A DNA stretch of 50,813 nucleotides, taken from NCBI RefSeq assembly GCF_024637375.1, contig NZ_JAGXFK010000002.1, positions 1 to 50,813 of the forward strand. Direction: 5' to 3'. The notes beneath the pieces were generated by a model, which saw only the letters and a list, made by a program, of their open reading frames with translations, made no database searches and was not told the DNA's origin. The translations under genes and the position numbers were made by a program. This document shows, in pieces, positions 16,439 through 24,602 of the stretch; position 1 is the stretch's first letter; every line of letters starts with the position of its first letter. This DNA is from Sediminimonas sp. Its GTDB lineage: Bacteria; Pseudomonadota; Alphaproteobacteria; Rhodobacterales; Rhodobacteraceae.

Positions 16439-18408
16439 TCCGCTGCCACCTTTTGCGGGGTCACCGGCACAACGGCCGCGTCTCTGATCTCGAGCGTCGC
16501 GCTGATCGCGCCCTTGCGGCCGTCCTCGTAGGTCACCTCGGTCGTGGTCGAAACCTCGGTCGAGCCGTCGTAGAGCGCGGTGATCAGGTCGTTGTACTTG
16601 TCCTCGACGATGCGGCGGCGCACCTTGCCGGTGCGCGTAATCTCGCCATCGTCGGCGTCCAGTTCCTTGTGCAGGATCAGGAACCGGTGCACCTGGCAGC
16701 CCGACAGCATCGAATCTTCGGCGATCGACGTGTTGGCCTCTTCGACATGGCCCTGGACCATCTCCATGACCTTCGGATGGCCGGCCAGCTCCTGGTACGA
16801 CGAATAGGAGATGTTGTTGCGCTCGGCCCAGTTGCCGACGGCGCTGAGGTCGATGTTGATGAAGGCCATGCACTTCTCGCGTTCGTTGCCGAACACCACC
16901 GCCTCAAGGATGTTGGGGTAGAATTTAAGCTTGTTCTCGACGTACTTCGGCGCGAACAGGCTGCCGTCGGACAGCTTGCCGACGTCCTTGGCGCGGTCGA
17001 TGATCCGCAGATGTCCGCTTTCGGGTTCGATGAATCCGGCATCCCCGGTGGCGACCCAGCCTTCGGGGTCCTTGGTGTCGGCGGTGCTCTCCGCGTTCTT
17101 GTAGTATTCCTCGAACACGCCGGGGCTGCGGTAATAGACCTCGCCATTGTCGGCGATCTTCAACTCGACACCCGGGGCCGGCACGCCCACCGTATCGCTT
17201 CGCACCTCGCCGTCGGGCTGCACCGTGATGAACACCGTCGCCTCGGTCTGGCCGTAGAGCTGTTTCAGGTTGATCCCCAGCGAGCGGTAGAAATCGAAGA
17301 TCTCCGGCCCGATCGCCTCGCCTGCGGTATAGCCCACACGCACCCGGCTAAGGCCCAACGTGTTCTTCAGCGGGCTATAGATCACCAGGTCACCCACCAT
17401 GTATTTCAGGCGATCCCACAGGCCGACCGGCTTGCCGTCAAGCAGGTCCGGCCCCACGCTGCGCGCGTGCGCCATGAAGGTGTCGAACAGCCATTTCTTG
17501 ACGCGGCCTGCATCCTCCATCCGGATCATCACATTGGTCAACTGCGTCTCGAAAACGCGCGGCGGCGCGAAATAATAGGTCGGCCCGATCTCGCGCAGGT
17601 CGATCATCATCGTGTCGGGGGACTCGGGGCAGTTCACGCAGAACCCGCACCAGCAAGCCTGCCCGATCGAGAAGATGAAATCCCCGACCCAGGCCATCGG
17701 CAGGTAGGCGAGCACCTCCTCGTTGGGGCCGAGGTTGTCGAACGCGGCGCTGTTCTTGGCGCTTTCGATGACGTTGCGGTTCGACAGCACCACCCCCTTG
17801 GGCTTGCCCGTCGTCCCCGAGGTGTACAGCATCACGCAAGTGTCGCCATAGCCCAGCTTGGCACGGCGCCTTTCCAACTCGCGCGTGAACTCGTCGCGCG
17901 CGGCGTGGCCCTGTTCCTGGATGTGCTTGAATTCGTGCAGGCGGGCGTGGTCGTATTTGCGCAGGCCCTTCGGATCGAGGTAGATCATGTGTTCGAACTG
18001 GTGCAGTTGGTCCTGCACCTCGATCACCTTGTCGACCTGCTCCTGGTCCTCGGCGACGACGAAACGCGCGCCGCAATGATCCAGGACATAGGCCATCTCC
18101 TCGGCGGCCGCGTCCTGGTAGACCGGCACCGGCACCGCGCCGACCGACTGCGCGGCGATCATCGACCAGTAGAAATGCGGGCGGTTGCGCCCGATGATGG
18201 CGATGAAATCGCCCTCGTCCACGCCCAGATTGATCAGGCCAAGCGCCAGTTTGTCGATTTCTTCGGCAGCCTGTTTCCAGGTCCAGCTTTGCCAGATGCC
18301 GAATTCCTTTTCCCGGTAGGCGGCCTTGTGACCGAACTCCGCGACGTTACGCTGCAGCAGCGCCGGAATGGACGCCAGCCCATCCGCCGCCTGTGACGAC
18401 TGTGCCAA
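16435..18408 (-). CDS. Long-chain-type acyl-CoA synthetase (AMP-binding), first gene of the ABC operon
   Basis: 657 residues. An adenylate-forming ligase that converts a carboxylic acid to its CoA thioester. The P-loop YTSGTTGKPKG, the LYGQTEA motif, GWVATGDAG, and RIIDRAKDVGKLSDGSLFAPK with the catalytic hinge region are intact, and the length matches FadD15/FAA-type enzymes. No ATG fits: the frame begins at a TTG (18408) with GGAGG seven bases upstream, giving MAQSSQAADG. The C-terminus is about 50 residues longer than in FadD, an STTTEVTYEDGRKG tail. As first gene of the operon it probably acts on the transporter's cargo. Substrate unknown; in related clusters it is annotated only as AMP-dependent synthetase. 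Confidence 0.9.
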   Translation of the reverse strand: MAQSSQAADGLASIPALLQRNVAEFGHKAAYREKEFGIWQSWTWKQAAEEIDKLALGLINLGVDEGDFIAIIGRNRPHFYWSMIAAQSVGAVPVPVYQDAAAEEMAYVLDHCGARFVVAEDQEQVDKVIEVQDQLHQFEHMIYLDPKGLRKYDHARLHEFKHIQEQGHAARDEFTRELERRRAKLGYGDTCVMLYTSGTTGKPKGVVLSNRNVIESAKNSAAFDNLGPNEEVLAYLPMAWVGDFIFSIGQACWCGFCVNCPESPDTMMIDLREIGPTYYFAPPRVFETQLTNVMIRMEDAGRVKKWLFDTFMAHARSVGPDLLDGKPVGLWDRLKYMVGDLVIYSPLKNTLGLSRVRVGYTAGEAIGPEIFDFYRSLGINLKQLYGQTEATVFITVQPDGEVRSDTVGVPAPGVELKIADNGEVYYRSPGVFEEYYKNAESTADTKDPEGWVATGDAGFIEPESGHLRIIDRAKDVGKLSDGSLFAPKYVENKLKFYPNILEAVVFGNEREKCMAFINIDLSAVGNWAERNNISYSSYQELAGHPKVMEMVQGHVEEANTSIAEDSMLSGCQVHRFLILHKELDADDGEITRTGKVRRRIVEDKYNDLITALYDGSTEVSTTTEVTYEDGRKGAISATLEIRDAAVVPVTPQKVAAE

Positions 18409-18529
18409 ATCTGTTCCTCCCCAGTGCCCGGTCTTGTCGGCCGGGTGCACTCTCGTTGGCGATTCTCCCCCCATCAAGGGTGCAGGTCGCACCGTCGGCG
18501 TCAACTTTTTCCTGATCATTTCGCAATTC

Positions 18530-18542
18530 TTACAAATTGTAA
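18530..18542. promoter_or_regulatory. 13-bp palindrome between divergent operon and two-component genes
   Basis: TTACAAATTGTAA, a perfect 6+1+6 palindrome in an AT-rich patch. It lies 122 bases upstream of the ligase start on one side and 68 bases upstream of the kinase start on the other. Position and symmetry suggest a regulator-binding site shared by both directions, perhaps for the adjacent response regulator (inference). It could instead be a fortuitous AT-rich promoter element. Confidence 0.45.
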
Positions 18543-18609
18543 CAGGCGCCATGCCCCCTTTGCCTGCCCTGCGCGCGATGATAGCCATGATCCGTCGCGA
18601 GAGGCAGAA

Positions 18610-20550
18610 ATGGTCACACGGCTCACCGATACCGCCGCCATGACGATGGCGGGGCTGAACCTGATCCAGCAGGCGCTGTCGATTTATGACAGCGACCTGC
18701 GCCTCGTGGTGTGCAACCGTCCGTTCCGAGAAATGTTCGACCTGCCGGAAAAGCTGACACAGCCCGGCGCCGGGTTCGAGGAAACGATCCGCTTTCTGGT
18801 CGACCGCGGCGAATACGGCGAGATCGCCGATATCGACGCTGCCGTTGAGATGCGCGTCGAACAGGCGCGCGCGTTCGAACCGCACTACATGGAGCGCACC
18901 CGCCCCGACGGACGCACGATCAGCGTCGAGGGCTCGCCCCTGCCACAGGGGGGCTGGGTGACCGTCTATACCGACATCACCCACACCAAGCAGCAGGAGG
19001 CGCTGCTGCGCGCGCGTTCCGAAGAGCTGAGCGACCGCGTCCTGTCCTATGCCGAGAAGCTGGCCAGCACCAACCGCAAGCTGGAGTCGACCATCACCGC
19101 GCTGGAAGAGGCCAAGCGGCAGCTTACCGAAACCGAAGCGCGCACCCGCCTGACGACCGAGATGATGCCCGCGCACATCTCCCACGTGGACCACGATCGC
19201 ATCTATACCTTTTCAAACCGCCGCCTGAACACGGTGATGCCGGGCCGCCCGTCGAGCATCGTCGGCTTGCACATCGCCGAGGCGCTCGGGCACGCCGCCC
19301 ATGCCGCGATACGCCCGCACCTGGACGCGGCTTTTGCCGGCCGCGCGTCGGTCTTCGAGTTCACCGACGAGGACAGCTCGCGCCGCATCCGCGCGGCGTT
19401 TACCCCCGACCGCGACCCGGAAGGCGCCGGCATCAATGGCGTCTACATCCTGTCGATGGACGTGACCGAGGAAACCCAGGCACGCACGGCGTTGCAACAG
19501 ACCCGCCGGCGCGAGATGGCCGCGCAACTGACCAGCGGCATGGCGCACGATTTCTCGAACCTGCTGACCATCATAATGGGCAGCCAATCGCGCCTGCAAC
19601 GCATGGACCTGCCGGGCGAGGCGCGCGACCTGATCGCGGCCACACTGTCGGCGGCCAATCGTGGCGGCGGGCTGCTCAACCGCATCGCCGACATCACCGG
19701 CGCGCGCGAGTGGCACCCCGCGCCGACCGACCTGCCGGCGCTGCTGGCCGACCTGGAAACGCTGGCGACGCCGGCCCTGCCCGCCGACATCACCCTGCGG
19801 ATCAGCAACGAGATCGCCCACGGCGCGCTGCTGCTCGACAGCGGCATGGTGCAGGATTCGCTGCTCAACCTGATCCTGAACGCCCGCGACGCGTGCGCCG
19901 GCGCGGGCGAAATCACGCTGCGGGTTCGCCCGGTGCAGGACACCTGGGCGGAATTCACAGTCACCGACACCGGGCCGGGGTTTTCGCAAACCGCGCTCGA
20001 CCACGCGTTGGAGCCGTTCTTTTCCACCAAGGGGGGCGAGGGCTCGGGGCTGGGTCTGGCGATGGTCTACGACATGACCAAGCTCGCCGGAGGGCATGTC
20101 AGGCTCAGCAACGCAAGCGGCGGCGGCGGGCGGGTCACCATGCGCCTGCCGCTCAGGCCGGCGCCGGCCGCCACCCCCGCAGCGCCGGGGCTGGTGCTGC
20201 TGGTCGAGGACAGCCCCGACCTGCGCGAAGGCGTGCGCGCCATGCTGACCGAAGCCGGCCATGCCGTGATCGAGGCCACCAGCGTGGACGAGGCCAGGGT
20301 GCTGCTGGCCGAGGTGCCGGGGATCACGCTGGTGCTCTCGGACATCCAACTCGAAGGCGACGCCACCGGTATCGACCTGGCCGATGCGCTGGCCCGGTTG
20401 GAGGCGCCGCCGCCCTGTCGGCTGATGACGTCGCTGCCCGCCGAAAACCCCTTGCATGCCGCCGCGGCGGCCCGCGCCCCGGTGCTGCACAAACCGTTCA
20501 CCGCGGCGGCCCTGTCGAGTTTCCTGCACCTGTCGGATCCGCGGCCATGA
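18610..20550 (+). CDS. Hybrid sensor histidine kinase with two PAS domains and a C-terminal receiver
   Basis: 646 residues without membrane segments, so a cytosolic sensor. Order: a PAS domain (about 15-125, PAS_7-like, opening LIQQALSIYDSDLRLVVCN), a coiled coil (130-178), a second PAS (about 180-290), a HisKA dimerisation domain with phospho-acceptor His313 (MAHDFSNLL), and an HATPase with N box LILNARDA (420s), G1 DTGPGF and G2 GSGLGLAM. A receiver domain (527-640) has Asp578 as phospho-acceptor (VLSDIQ), although Lys near the end (LHKPF) stands where expected. The response regulator overlaps by four bases (ATGA). The pair is divergent from the ABC/ligase operon and may sense its substrate or a metabolic by-product (inference). 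Confidence 0.92.
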   Translation: MVTRLTDTAAMTMAGLNLIQQALSIYDSDLRLVVCNRPFREMFDLPEKLTQPGAGFEETIRFLVDRGEYGEIADIDAAVEMRVEQARAFEPHYMERTRPDGRTISVEGSPLPQGGWVTVYTDITHTKQQEALLRARSEELSDRVLSYAEKLASTNRKLESTITALEEAKRQLTETEARTRLTTEMMPAHISHVDHDRIYTFSNRRLNTVMPGRPSSIVGLHIAEALGHAAHAAIRPHLDAAFAGRASVFEFTDEDSSRRIRAAFTPDRDPEGAGINGVYILSMDVTEETQARTALQQTRRREMAAQLTSGMAHDFSNLLTIIMGSQSRLQRMDLPGEARDLIAATLSAANRGGGLLNRIADITGAREWHPAPTDLPALLADLETLATPALPADITLRISNEIAHGALLLDSGMVQDSLLNLILNARDACAGAGEITLRVRPVQDTWAEFTVTDTGPGFSQTALDHALEPFFSTKGGEGSGLGLAMVYDMTKLAGGHVRLSNASGGGGRVTMRLPLRPAPAATPAAPGLVLLVEDSPDLREGVRAMLTEAGHAVIEATSVDEARVLLAEVPGITLVLSDIQLEGDATGIDLADALARLEAPPPCRLMTSLPAENPLHAAAAARAPVLHKPFTAAALSSFLHLSDPRP

Positions 20551-21248
20551 CCGCACCGCTCGTCACCATCCTCGACGATGAACCGGCGATACGCGCGATG
20601 CTGTCCGACGCGCTGGAGGAAGCCGGTTTTCGCACCATGGCGTTTGCCCGCGCGACCGAGTTCGAGGCCGCCCTGCAAAGCGCCACGCCGGATGTCTGCC
20701 TTGTCGATCTGTCGCTGCCCGACCGCGACGGGCTGACGCTGGTGCACCGGCTGGCGCTGGAACAGGGCGCGAGCGTGATCATCATCTCGGGGCGCGCGCA
20801 GGTGCAGGACCGGGTCACCGGGCTGGAACTGGGCGCCGACGACTACATCATCAAGCCCTTCGACCCGGCCGAGGTGGTGGCCCGCATCCGCGCCCGCCTG
20901 CGCCGCGACCGGCCCGCGCAGCAAACCGCCCAAACCGCCCGCTTCGCCGGCTGGACCGCGCATTTCGACAGCTACATCCTGGAAGACGACGCCGGGCGGG
21001 AAACCCCGTTCTCCCACGCCGAGGGCGAGGTGTTGCGCCTGTTCCTCGACCGACCCAAGCGCCTGATCAGCCGCGCCATGATGCAAGAGTCGCTTGGCGG
21101 GGCGGCGGGCGAAAGCTTTGACCGGGCGATGGACGTGCGTATCTCGCGGCTGCGCACCAAGTTGCGCGAAGACCCTCGCAACCCGCGCCTGATCAAGACG
21201 ATCTATGGCGCCGGCTATATCTTTCTGGGCGACGTGCACTGGGGCTGA
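20547..21248 (+). CDS. OmpR-type response regulator
   Basis: 233 residues. Receiver domain 5-115 with acidic pair Asp10/Asp11, phospho-acceptor Asp54 (CLVDLSLPD), Ser81 and Lys103 (IIKPF). A winged-helix DNA-binding domain (about 130-230) has the usual DVRISRLRTKLRED recognition region and ends in TIYGAGYIF, with a short tail. Translation is coupled to the kinase by an ATGA overlap, so the two form one two-component unit. Likely targets are the divergent operon and itself. The sequence after the stop contains GGCCCGCGCGGGCC, a possible weak terminator. Confidence 0.94.
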   Translation: MTAPLVTILDDEPAIRAMLSDALEEAGFRTMAFARATEFEAALQSATPDVCLVDLSLPDRDGLTLVHRLALEQGASVIIISGRAQVQDRVTGLELGADDYIIKPFDPAEVVARIRARLRRDRPAQQTAQTARFAGWTAHFDSYILEDDAGRETPFSHAEGEVLRLFLDRPKRLISRAMMQESLGGAAGESFDRAMDVRISRLRTKLREDPRNPRLIKTIYGAGYIFLGDVHWG

Positions 21249-21335
21249 GGGGCCCGCGCGGGCCGCAAGCTTTGTCTTGCCCCGGGCGCGGATTGGCTGT
21301 CATATCGAGGCGACTTTCCAGGGCACGGGGCGACC

Positions 21336-22685
21336 ATGACGACAAAGCGCAAGCGCATCTGGGGGTGGTTCTTTTTCGACTGGGCCAGCCAGCCCTACAA
21401 CACCCTGCTGCTGACCTTCATCTTCGCGCCCTACATCAAGGAATTGATGCAGGACGGCGCGGCAGCGCAATCGGCATGGGGCTTCGGCATCGGTGCCGCC
21501 GGCGTCGTCATCGCGCTGCTGGCGCCTGTTCTGGGCGCACTGGCCGACATGTCGGGCAACAGGATGCGCTGGATCTGGCTGTTTTCCGGGGCTTACGTGG
21601 TCGGCTCTTTCGCGCTGTGGTGGGCGGCCCCGGGGAATTTCAACCTCTACGTCATCCTCACGTTCTTCGCCCTGGGCATGATCGGGATGGAATTCGCCAC
21701 CATCTTCACCAACTCGATGCTGCCCGACCTGGGCACGCGAGAGGAGATCGGCCGCATCTCGGGCAACGGCTGGGCGTTCGGATACCTCGGCGGGCTGGTA
21801 TCGCTGGTGGTGATGCTGGTGTTTCTCGCCGAAAGCGGTGACACTGGCAAGACGCTGGTCGGGATGGATCCGATATTCGGGCTCGACGCGCAGGCGCGCG
21901 AGGGCACGCGCGCTGTCGGGCCGCTGACCGCGATCTGGTACGCGGTGTTCATGATCCCGTTCTTCGTCTGGGTGCGCGACCCGAAACCCGCCGGCGCGCC
22001 GCCGGGCGCCGTCAAGCGCGCGCTGGCCGAAGTGCTGACAACCCTGCGCGCGCTGCCGCGCACGCCGTCGCTGTTTGCCTACCTCGCCAGTTCGATGTTC
22101 TACCGCGACGCGCTCAACGGCATGTATGTCTTCGGCGGTATCTACGCCGCCGGCGTGCTGGAATGGAGCGTCGTCGATACAGGGGTGTTCGGTATCCTGG
22201 CCATCATCGCCGGGGCGCTGTTCGCCTGGATCGGCGGGTTCGCGGATGCCCGTTTCGGCCCGAAGCCCGTCATCACGGCCTCCATCCTGGTTCTGACCTT
22301 CGTGGCGGTCTCGATCATCTTCGTGTCGCGCGACAGCGTCTACGGCATCCCGGTCGGGCGCGACTCGTCCCTGCCCGACATCACCTTCTACCTGTTCGGC
22401 GCGATGATCGGCGCCGCCGGCGGCATCATCCAGGCGGCAAGCCGCTCGATGATGGTGCGCCAGGCCAACCCCGACCGCATGGCCGAGGCGTTCGGCCTCT
22501 ACGCATTGGCCGGCAAGGCGACCTCGTTCATCGCGCCGCTGTCGATCGGCGTCGTGACAAGCTGGACGCAAAGCCAGCAACTTGGGGTCACACCGTTGAT
22601 GGTTCTTTTCCTGCTGGGTCTTTTCCTGCTACTATGGGTCAAACCCGATGGAGACAGCAAAGCATGGGACGCCGCGGCCGACTGA
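21336..22685 (+). CDS. MFS transporter of the UMF1 (Atg22-like) family
   Basis: 449 residues with about 12 membrane spans. The N-terminal motif WFFFDWASQPYNTLLLTFIF is diagnostic of the UMF1/Atg22 family, whose eukaryotic members export amino acids from the vacuole; bacterial roles are mostly undefined. The cytoplasmic link between spans 6 and 7 (RDPKPAGAPPGAVKRALAEV) fits the MFS fold. It overlaps mepA by 22 bases, so both probably share a transcript. Confidence 0.9.
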   Translation: MTTKRKRIWGWFFFDWASQPYNTLLLTFIFAPYIKELMQDGAAAQSAWGFGIGAAGVVIALLAPVLGALADMSGNRMRWIWLFSGAYVVGSFALWWAAPGNFNLYVILTFFALGMIGMEFATIFTNSMLPDLGTREEIGRISGNGWAFGYLGGLVSLVVMLVFLAESGDTGKTLVGMDPIFGLDAQAREGTRAVGPLTAIWYAVFMIPFFVWVRDPKPAGAPPGAVKRALAEVLTTLRALPRTPSLFAYLASSMFYRDALNGMYVFGGIYAAGVLEWSVVDTGVFGILAIIAGALFAWIGGFADARFGPKPVITASILVLTFVAVSIIFVSRDSVYGIPVGRDSSLPDITFYLFGAMIGAAGGIIQAASRSMMVRQANPDRMAEAFGLYALAGKATSFIAPLSIGVVTSWTQSQQLGVTPLMVLFLLGLFLLLWVKPDGDSKAWDAAAD

Positions 22686-23584
22686 TCGCTCTTACCGTCC
22701 TTCTGGCCGGGTGCACAACGCCCGGCGTATCACCCGAAAGCGCGCAGCTTTCCACCCGGCAGGAGGTTCCGCAGCAATGGCGCGACGTGCCGGCCAAGGC
22801 CCTCTTCGGCAAGCAATCGACCGGATCCGAGCACACCCCGGCCGCCTATGGCGGGTATGCCGGCGGGTGCGTGGCAGGGGCGGTGCAACTGCCCGAAACC
22901 GGCCCCACATGGCAGGCGATGCGCCTGTCGCGCAACCGCAACTGGGCCCACCCCGACACGGTTGATTTCGTCAAGATGCTCAGCGCCAAAGCGGCGCGGC
23001 AACCCGGCTGGGCGGGGCTCTACTTGGGCGACATGAGCCAGCCGCGCGGCGGGCCGATGCTGTCGGGGCACCGCAGCCACCAGTCGGGGCTTGATGCCGA
23101 TATCTGGATGCGCCCGCCAACGACCCTGACGCTGTCGCGGGCGGAGCGTGAAAGCATCTCGTCCATCTCGATGCGCCGGGCGCGCGGCGCCTATGTGAAC
23201 GACAACTGGACCGGCGCCCATCACCAGGTCATCAAGGCTGCGGCACAAGACCCGCGCACCGCGCGGATATTCGTCTTTCCGGGCGCCAAGGTGCGCATGT
23301 GCCGCGATGAAACCGGCGACCGCGCCTGGCTGCGCAAGATCCGGCCATGGTGGGGGCATCACTACCATTTCCATGTGCGGCTTAAATGCCCCGAGGGCGC
23401 GCGCGGCTGTGTCAACCAGCAACCCCCGCCGCCCGGCGACGGATGCGCGGCGGCGCAGCAATGGGTGGACAATATCCTCAACCCGCCGCCACCGGACCCG
23501 GACGCACCCAAACCCAAACCGCGCAAGGAAAAGACCCTGGCCGACCTGCCCGGGCAGTGTGTCGGCGTGCTGCAAGGCAACTGA
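22664..23584 (+). CDS. mepA: Penicillin-insensitive murein endopeptidase, lipoprotein form
   Basis: 306 residues. A LAS-type zinc peptidase that cuts D-Ala-mDAP cross-links in peptidoglycan in the periplasm. The N-terminus has a lipobox (LTVLLAGCTTPG), so it should be lipid-anchored, unlike the soluble E. coli MepA. Core motifs: GYAGGCVAGAV, then SGHRSHQSGLDADIW (zinc His and Asp) and RPWWGHHYHFHVRL (zinc and catalytic His), plus four cysteines later (CPEGARGC and others), probably disulfides as in E. coli. A proline-rich C-terminal stretch (PPPPDPDAPKPKPRK) is followed by GQCVGVL. The start at 22664 is fixed by the signal sequence and lies inside the end of the UMF1 gene. Confidence 0.93.
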   Translation: MGRRGRLIALTVLLAGCTTPGVSPESAQLSTRQEVPQQWRDVPAKALFGKQSTGSEHTPAAYGGYAGGCVAGAVQLPETGPTWQAMRLSRNRNWAHPDTVDFVKMLSAKAARQPGWAGLYLGDMSQPRGGPMLSGHRSHQSGLDADIWMRPPTTLTLSRAERESISSISMRRARGAYVNDNWTGAHHQVIKAAAQDPRTARIFVFPGAKVRMCRDETGDRAWLRKIRPWWGHHYHFHVRLKCPEGARGCVNQQPPPPGDGCAAAQQWVDNILNPPPPDPDAPKPKPRKEKTLADLPGQCVGVLQGN

Positions 23585-23701
23585 GCGGCAACGCGCATCC
23601 GTGCCCACTTGCCAAGCCGTCCCGCGCGGCGTAAACGCCGCCCACCCGGTTCGCACCGGAATCAAGTCGCCGTAACCTTGTCAAAACGGGCACAAAACAT
23701 C

Positions 23702-24325
23702 ATGCGTAAACACCATATTCCAGGCATCCTTGCCATGGCCGCGATCGTCGTGGCCTCGAACATCCTGGTGCAGTTCCTGTTCGGCCAGTGGCTGACATGG
23801 GGGGCGTTCACCTATCCGTTGGCCTTCCTGGTGACCGACGTCATGAACCGGGTCTATGGCGTCACCGCCGCGCGCCGGGTGGTTGTGGCGGGGTTCATCA
23901 CCGGGGTGGTGTGCTCGCTGATCGGCACGCAGATCGAGGGCGCCTACGGCCCGTTGGTGACATGGCGCATCGCCGCCGGCTCGGGGCTGGCGTTTCTGAC
24001 GGCACAATTGGTTGATATCGTTATATTCGACCGCCTGCGCGATCAACGCTGGTGGCGCGCACCGCTGGCCTCGACGCTGGTGGGGTCGTCGCTGGACACG
24101 GCGATTTTCTTCACCATCGCCTTCTCGGCCAGCCTTGCGTTTCTCGAGCCGGGCAACGACACCGGCTGGGCGGCCGAGGCACTGCCGCTTCTGGGCTTGG
24201 GGCCGCAGGTGCCGCTATGGGTGTCACTGGCGCTGGCCGACTGGATGGTGAAGCTGGGCCTCGCGCTGCTTGCTCTTGTGCCGTTCCGCATCATCGTGCG
24301 GTCCTTGACCAGGCAGCCCACATGA
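23702..24325 (+). CDS. Queuosine-precursor transporter (YhhQ/VUT family)
   Basis: 207 residues with about six membrane spans. YhhQ imports preQ0/preQ1 for queuosine tRNA modification in E. coli (established knowledge). Family marks: ASNILVQFLFG at the start, TYPLAFLVTDVMNRVYG (conserved acidic-Asn-Arg segment), and SSLDTAIFFTIAF plus LADWMVKLG near the end. No queuosine-biosynthesis gene is adjacent. I looked for a preQ1 riboswitch in the 117 bases upstream and did not find one, only short hairpins. The ATG at 23702 was chosen because it starts the first membrane span; the Shine-Dalgarno is weak. Confidence 0.88.
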   Translation: MRKHHIPGILAMAAIVVASNILVQFLFGQWLTWGAFTYPLAFLVTDVMNRVYGVTAARRVVVAGFITGVVCSLIGTQIEGAYGPLVTWRIAAGSGLAFLTAQLVDIVIFDRLRDQRWWRAPLASTLVGSSLDTAIFFTIAFSASLAFLEPGNDTGWAAEALPLLGLGPQVPLWVSLALADWMVKLGLALLALVPFRIIVRSLTRQPT

Positions 24326-24332
24326 TTTTGTT

Positions 24333-24361
24333 TTGACTTGTCCGAAATCTGTGGCAAGATT
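24333..24361 (+). promoter_or_regulatory. Sigma70-type promoter of the short transcript
   Basis: TTGACT (24333-24338), exactly 17 bases, then AAGATT (24356-24361), within an AT-rich patch directly after the transporter stop. The -35 is near consensus; the -10 is weak. With a strong terminator 160 bases downstream it defines an autonomous transcription unit of about 180 bases. Confidence 0.55.
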
Positions 24362-24394
24362 CGAACAGGTTCAACAACGAAAGGAGGTGGTCCA

Positions 24395-24451
24395 GTGTCT
24401 AAAGAGATGTTGGAGAGAGGTATCGGAACAGTTTGGGAGACCGCCGTCTGA
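24395..24451 (+). CDS. 18-residue small ORF with near-perfect anti-16S Shine-Dalgarno
   Basis: GTG-initiated frame VSKEMLERGIGTVWETAV then stop. Immediately upstream, bases 24379-24393 (GAAAGGAGGTGGTCC) are complementary to the extreme 3' end of 16S rRNA over 15 positions with one G-U pair, far more than usual, and GGAGG lies seven bases from the GTG. A promoter (24333-24361) and a strong terminator (24522-24550) enclose it. It may be a translated micropeptide, a leader peptide, or an sRNA whose ribosome-binding element titrates or senses ribosomes. arfB, a ribosome-rescue gene, starts 53 bases after the terminator. Function unknown; I do not recognise a named RNA family. Confidence 0.55.
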   Translation: MSKEMLERGIGTVWETAV

Positions 24452-24521
24452 GGCAGCCCTTTGACGGGTGGACCCCGAATTGGTGAGAGCCTGACCGGCC
24501 CGCCTCCGAATGATCTCATGA

Positions 24522-24550
24522 GGGCCGCCCGGCGCACGGGCGGCCCTTTT
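24522..24550 (+). terminator. Strong intrinsic terminator upstream of arfB
   Basis: A perfect 10-bp stem GGGCCGCCCG (24522-24531) with its complement at 24537-24546, loop GCGCA, then TTTT. Unless read through, it separates the short transcript from arfB. Confidence 0.85.
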
Positions 24551-24559
24551 GACTGCCCC

Positions 24560-24595
24560 GCCATCGTGGCGCAAGAGGCCATCGTGGCGCAAGAG
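24560..24595 (+). repeat. Perfect 18-bp tandem duplication in the arfB leader
   Basis: Unit GCCATCGTGGCGCAAGAG occurs twice with no gap (24560-24577, 24578-24595), ending seven bases before the arfB ATG. Each copy ends in a weak AGAG ribosome-binding element, so the copy number could change the leader without altering the protein. Confidence 0.9.
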
Positions 24596-24602
24596 GGACG
24601 AC

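Larger units (their letters stand above)
24362..24550 (+). ncRNA. Candidate short transcript (about 180 nt) carrying the small ORF
   Basis: Bounded by a near-consensus promoter and an intrinsic terminator. Beyond the 18-codon ORF, bases 24452-24521 form no long frame and hold several short complementary GC segments, so structured RNA is plausible. It lies between unrelated genes. The exact 5' end is inferred from the -10 position. Confidence 0.45.

Noticed and set aside
16453-18396. A 647-codon open frame antisense to the acyl-CoA synthetase
   Set aside because: It lacks any family motif and mirrors a gene whose adenylate-forming motifs are all intact.
23585-23701. Possible preQ1 riboswitch before the queuosine-precursor transporter
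   Set aside because: Only short hairpins (GGCGTAAACGCC, CCGGTTCGCACCGG) are seen. The compact preQ1-I pattern with its A-rich pseudoknot tail is not there, and I could not build a preQ1-II fold by eye.
24549-24602. Longer arfB from a TTG start running through the tandem repeat
   Set aside because: The start would overlap the terminator T-run, and the conserved ArfB fold begins at the ATG at 24603.
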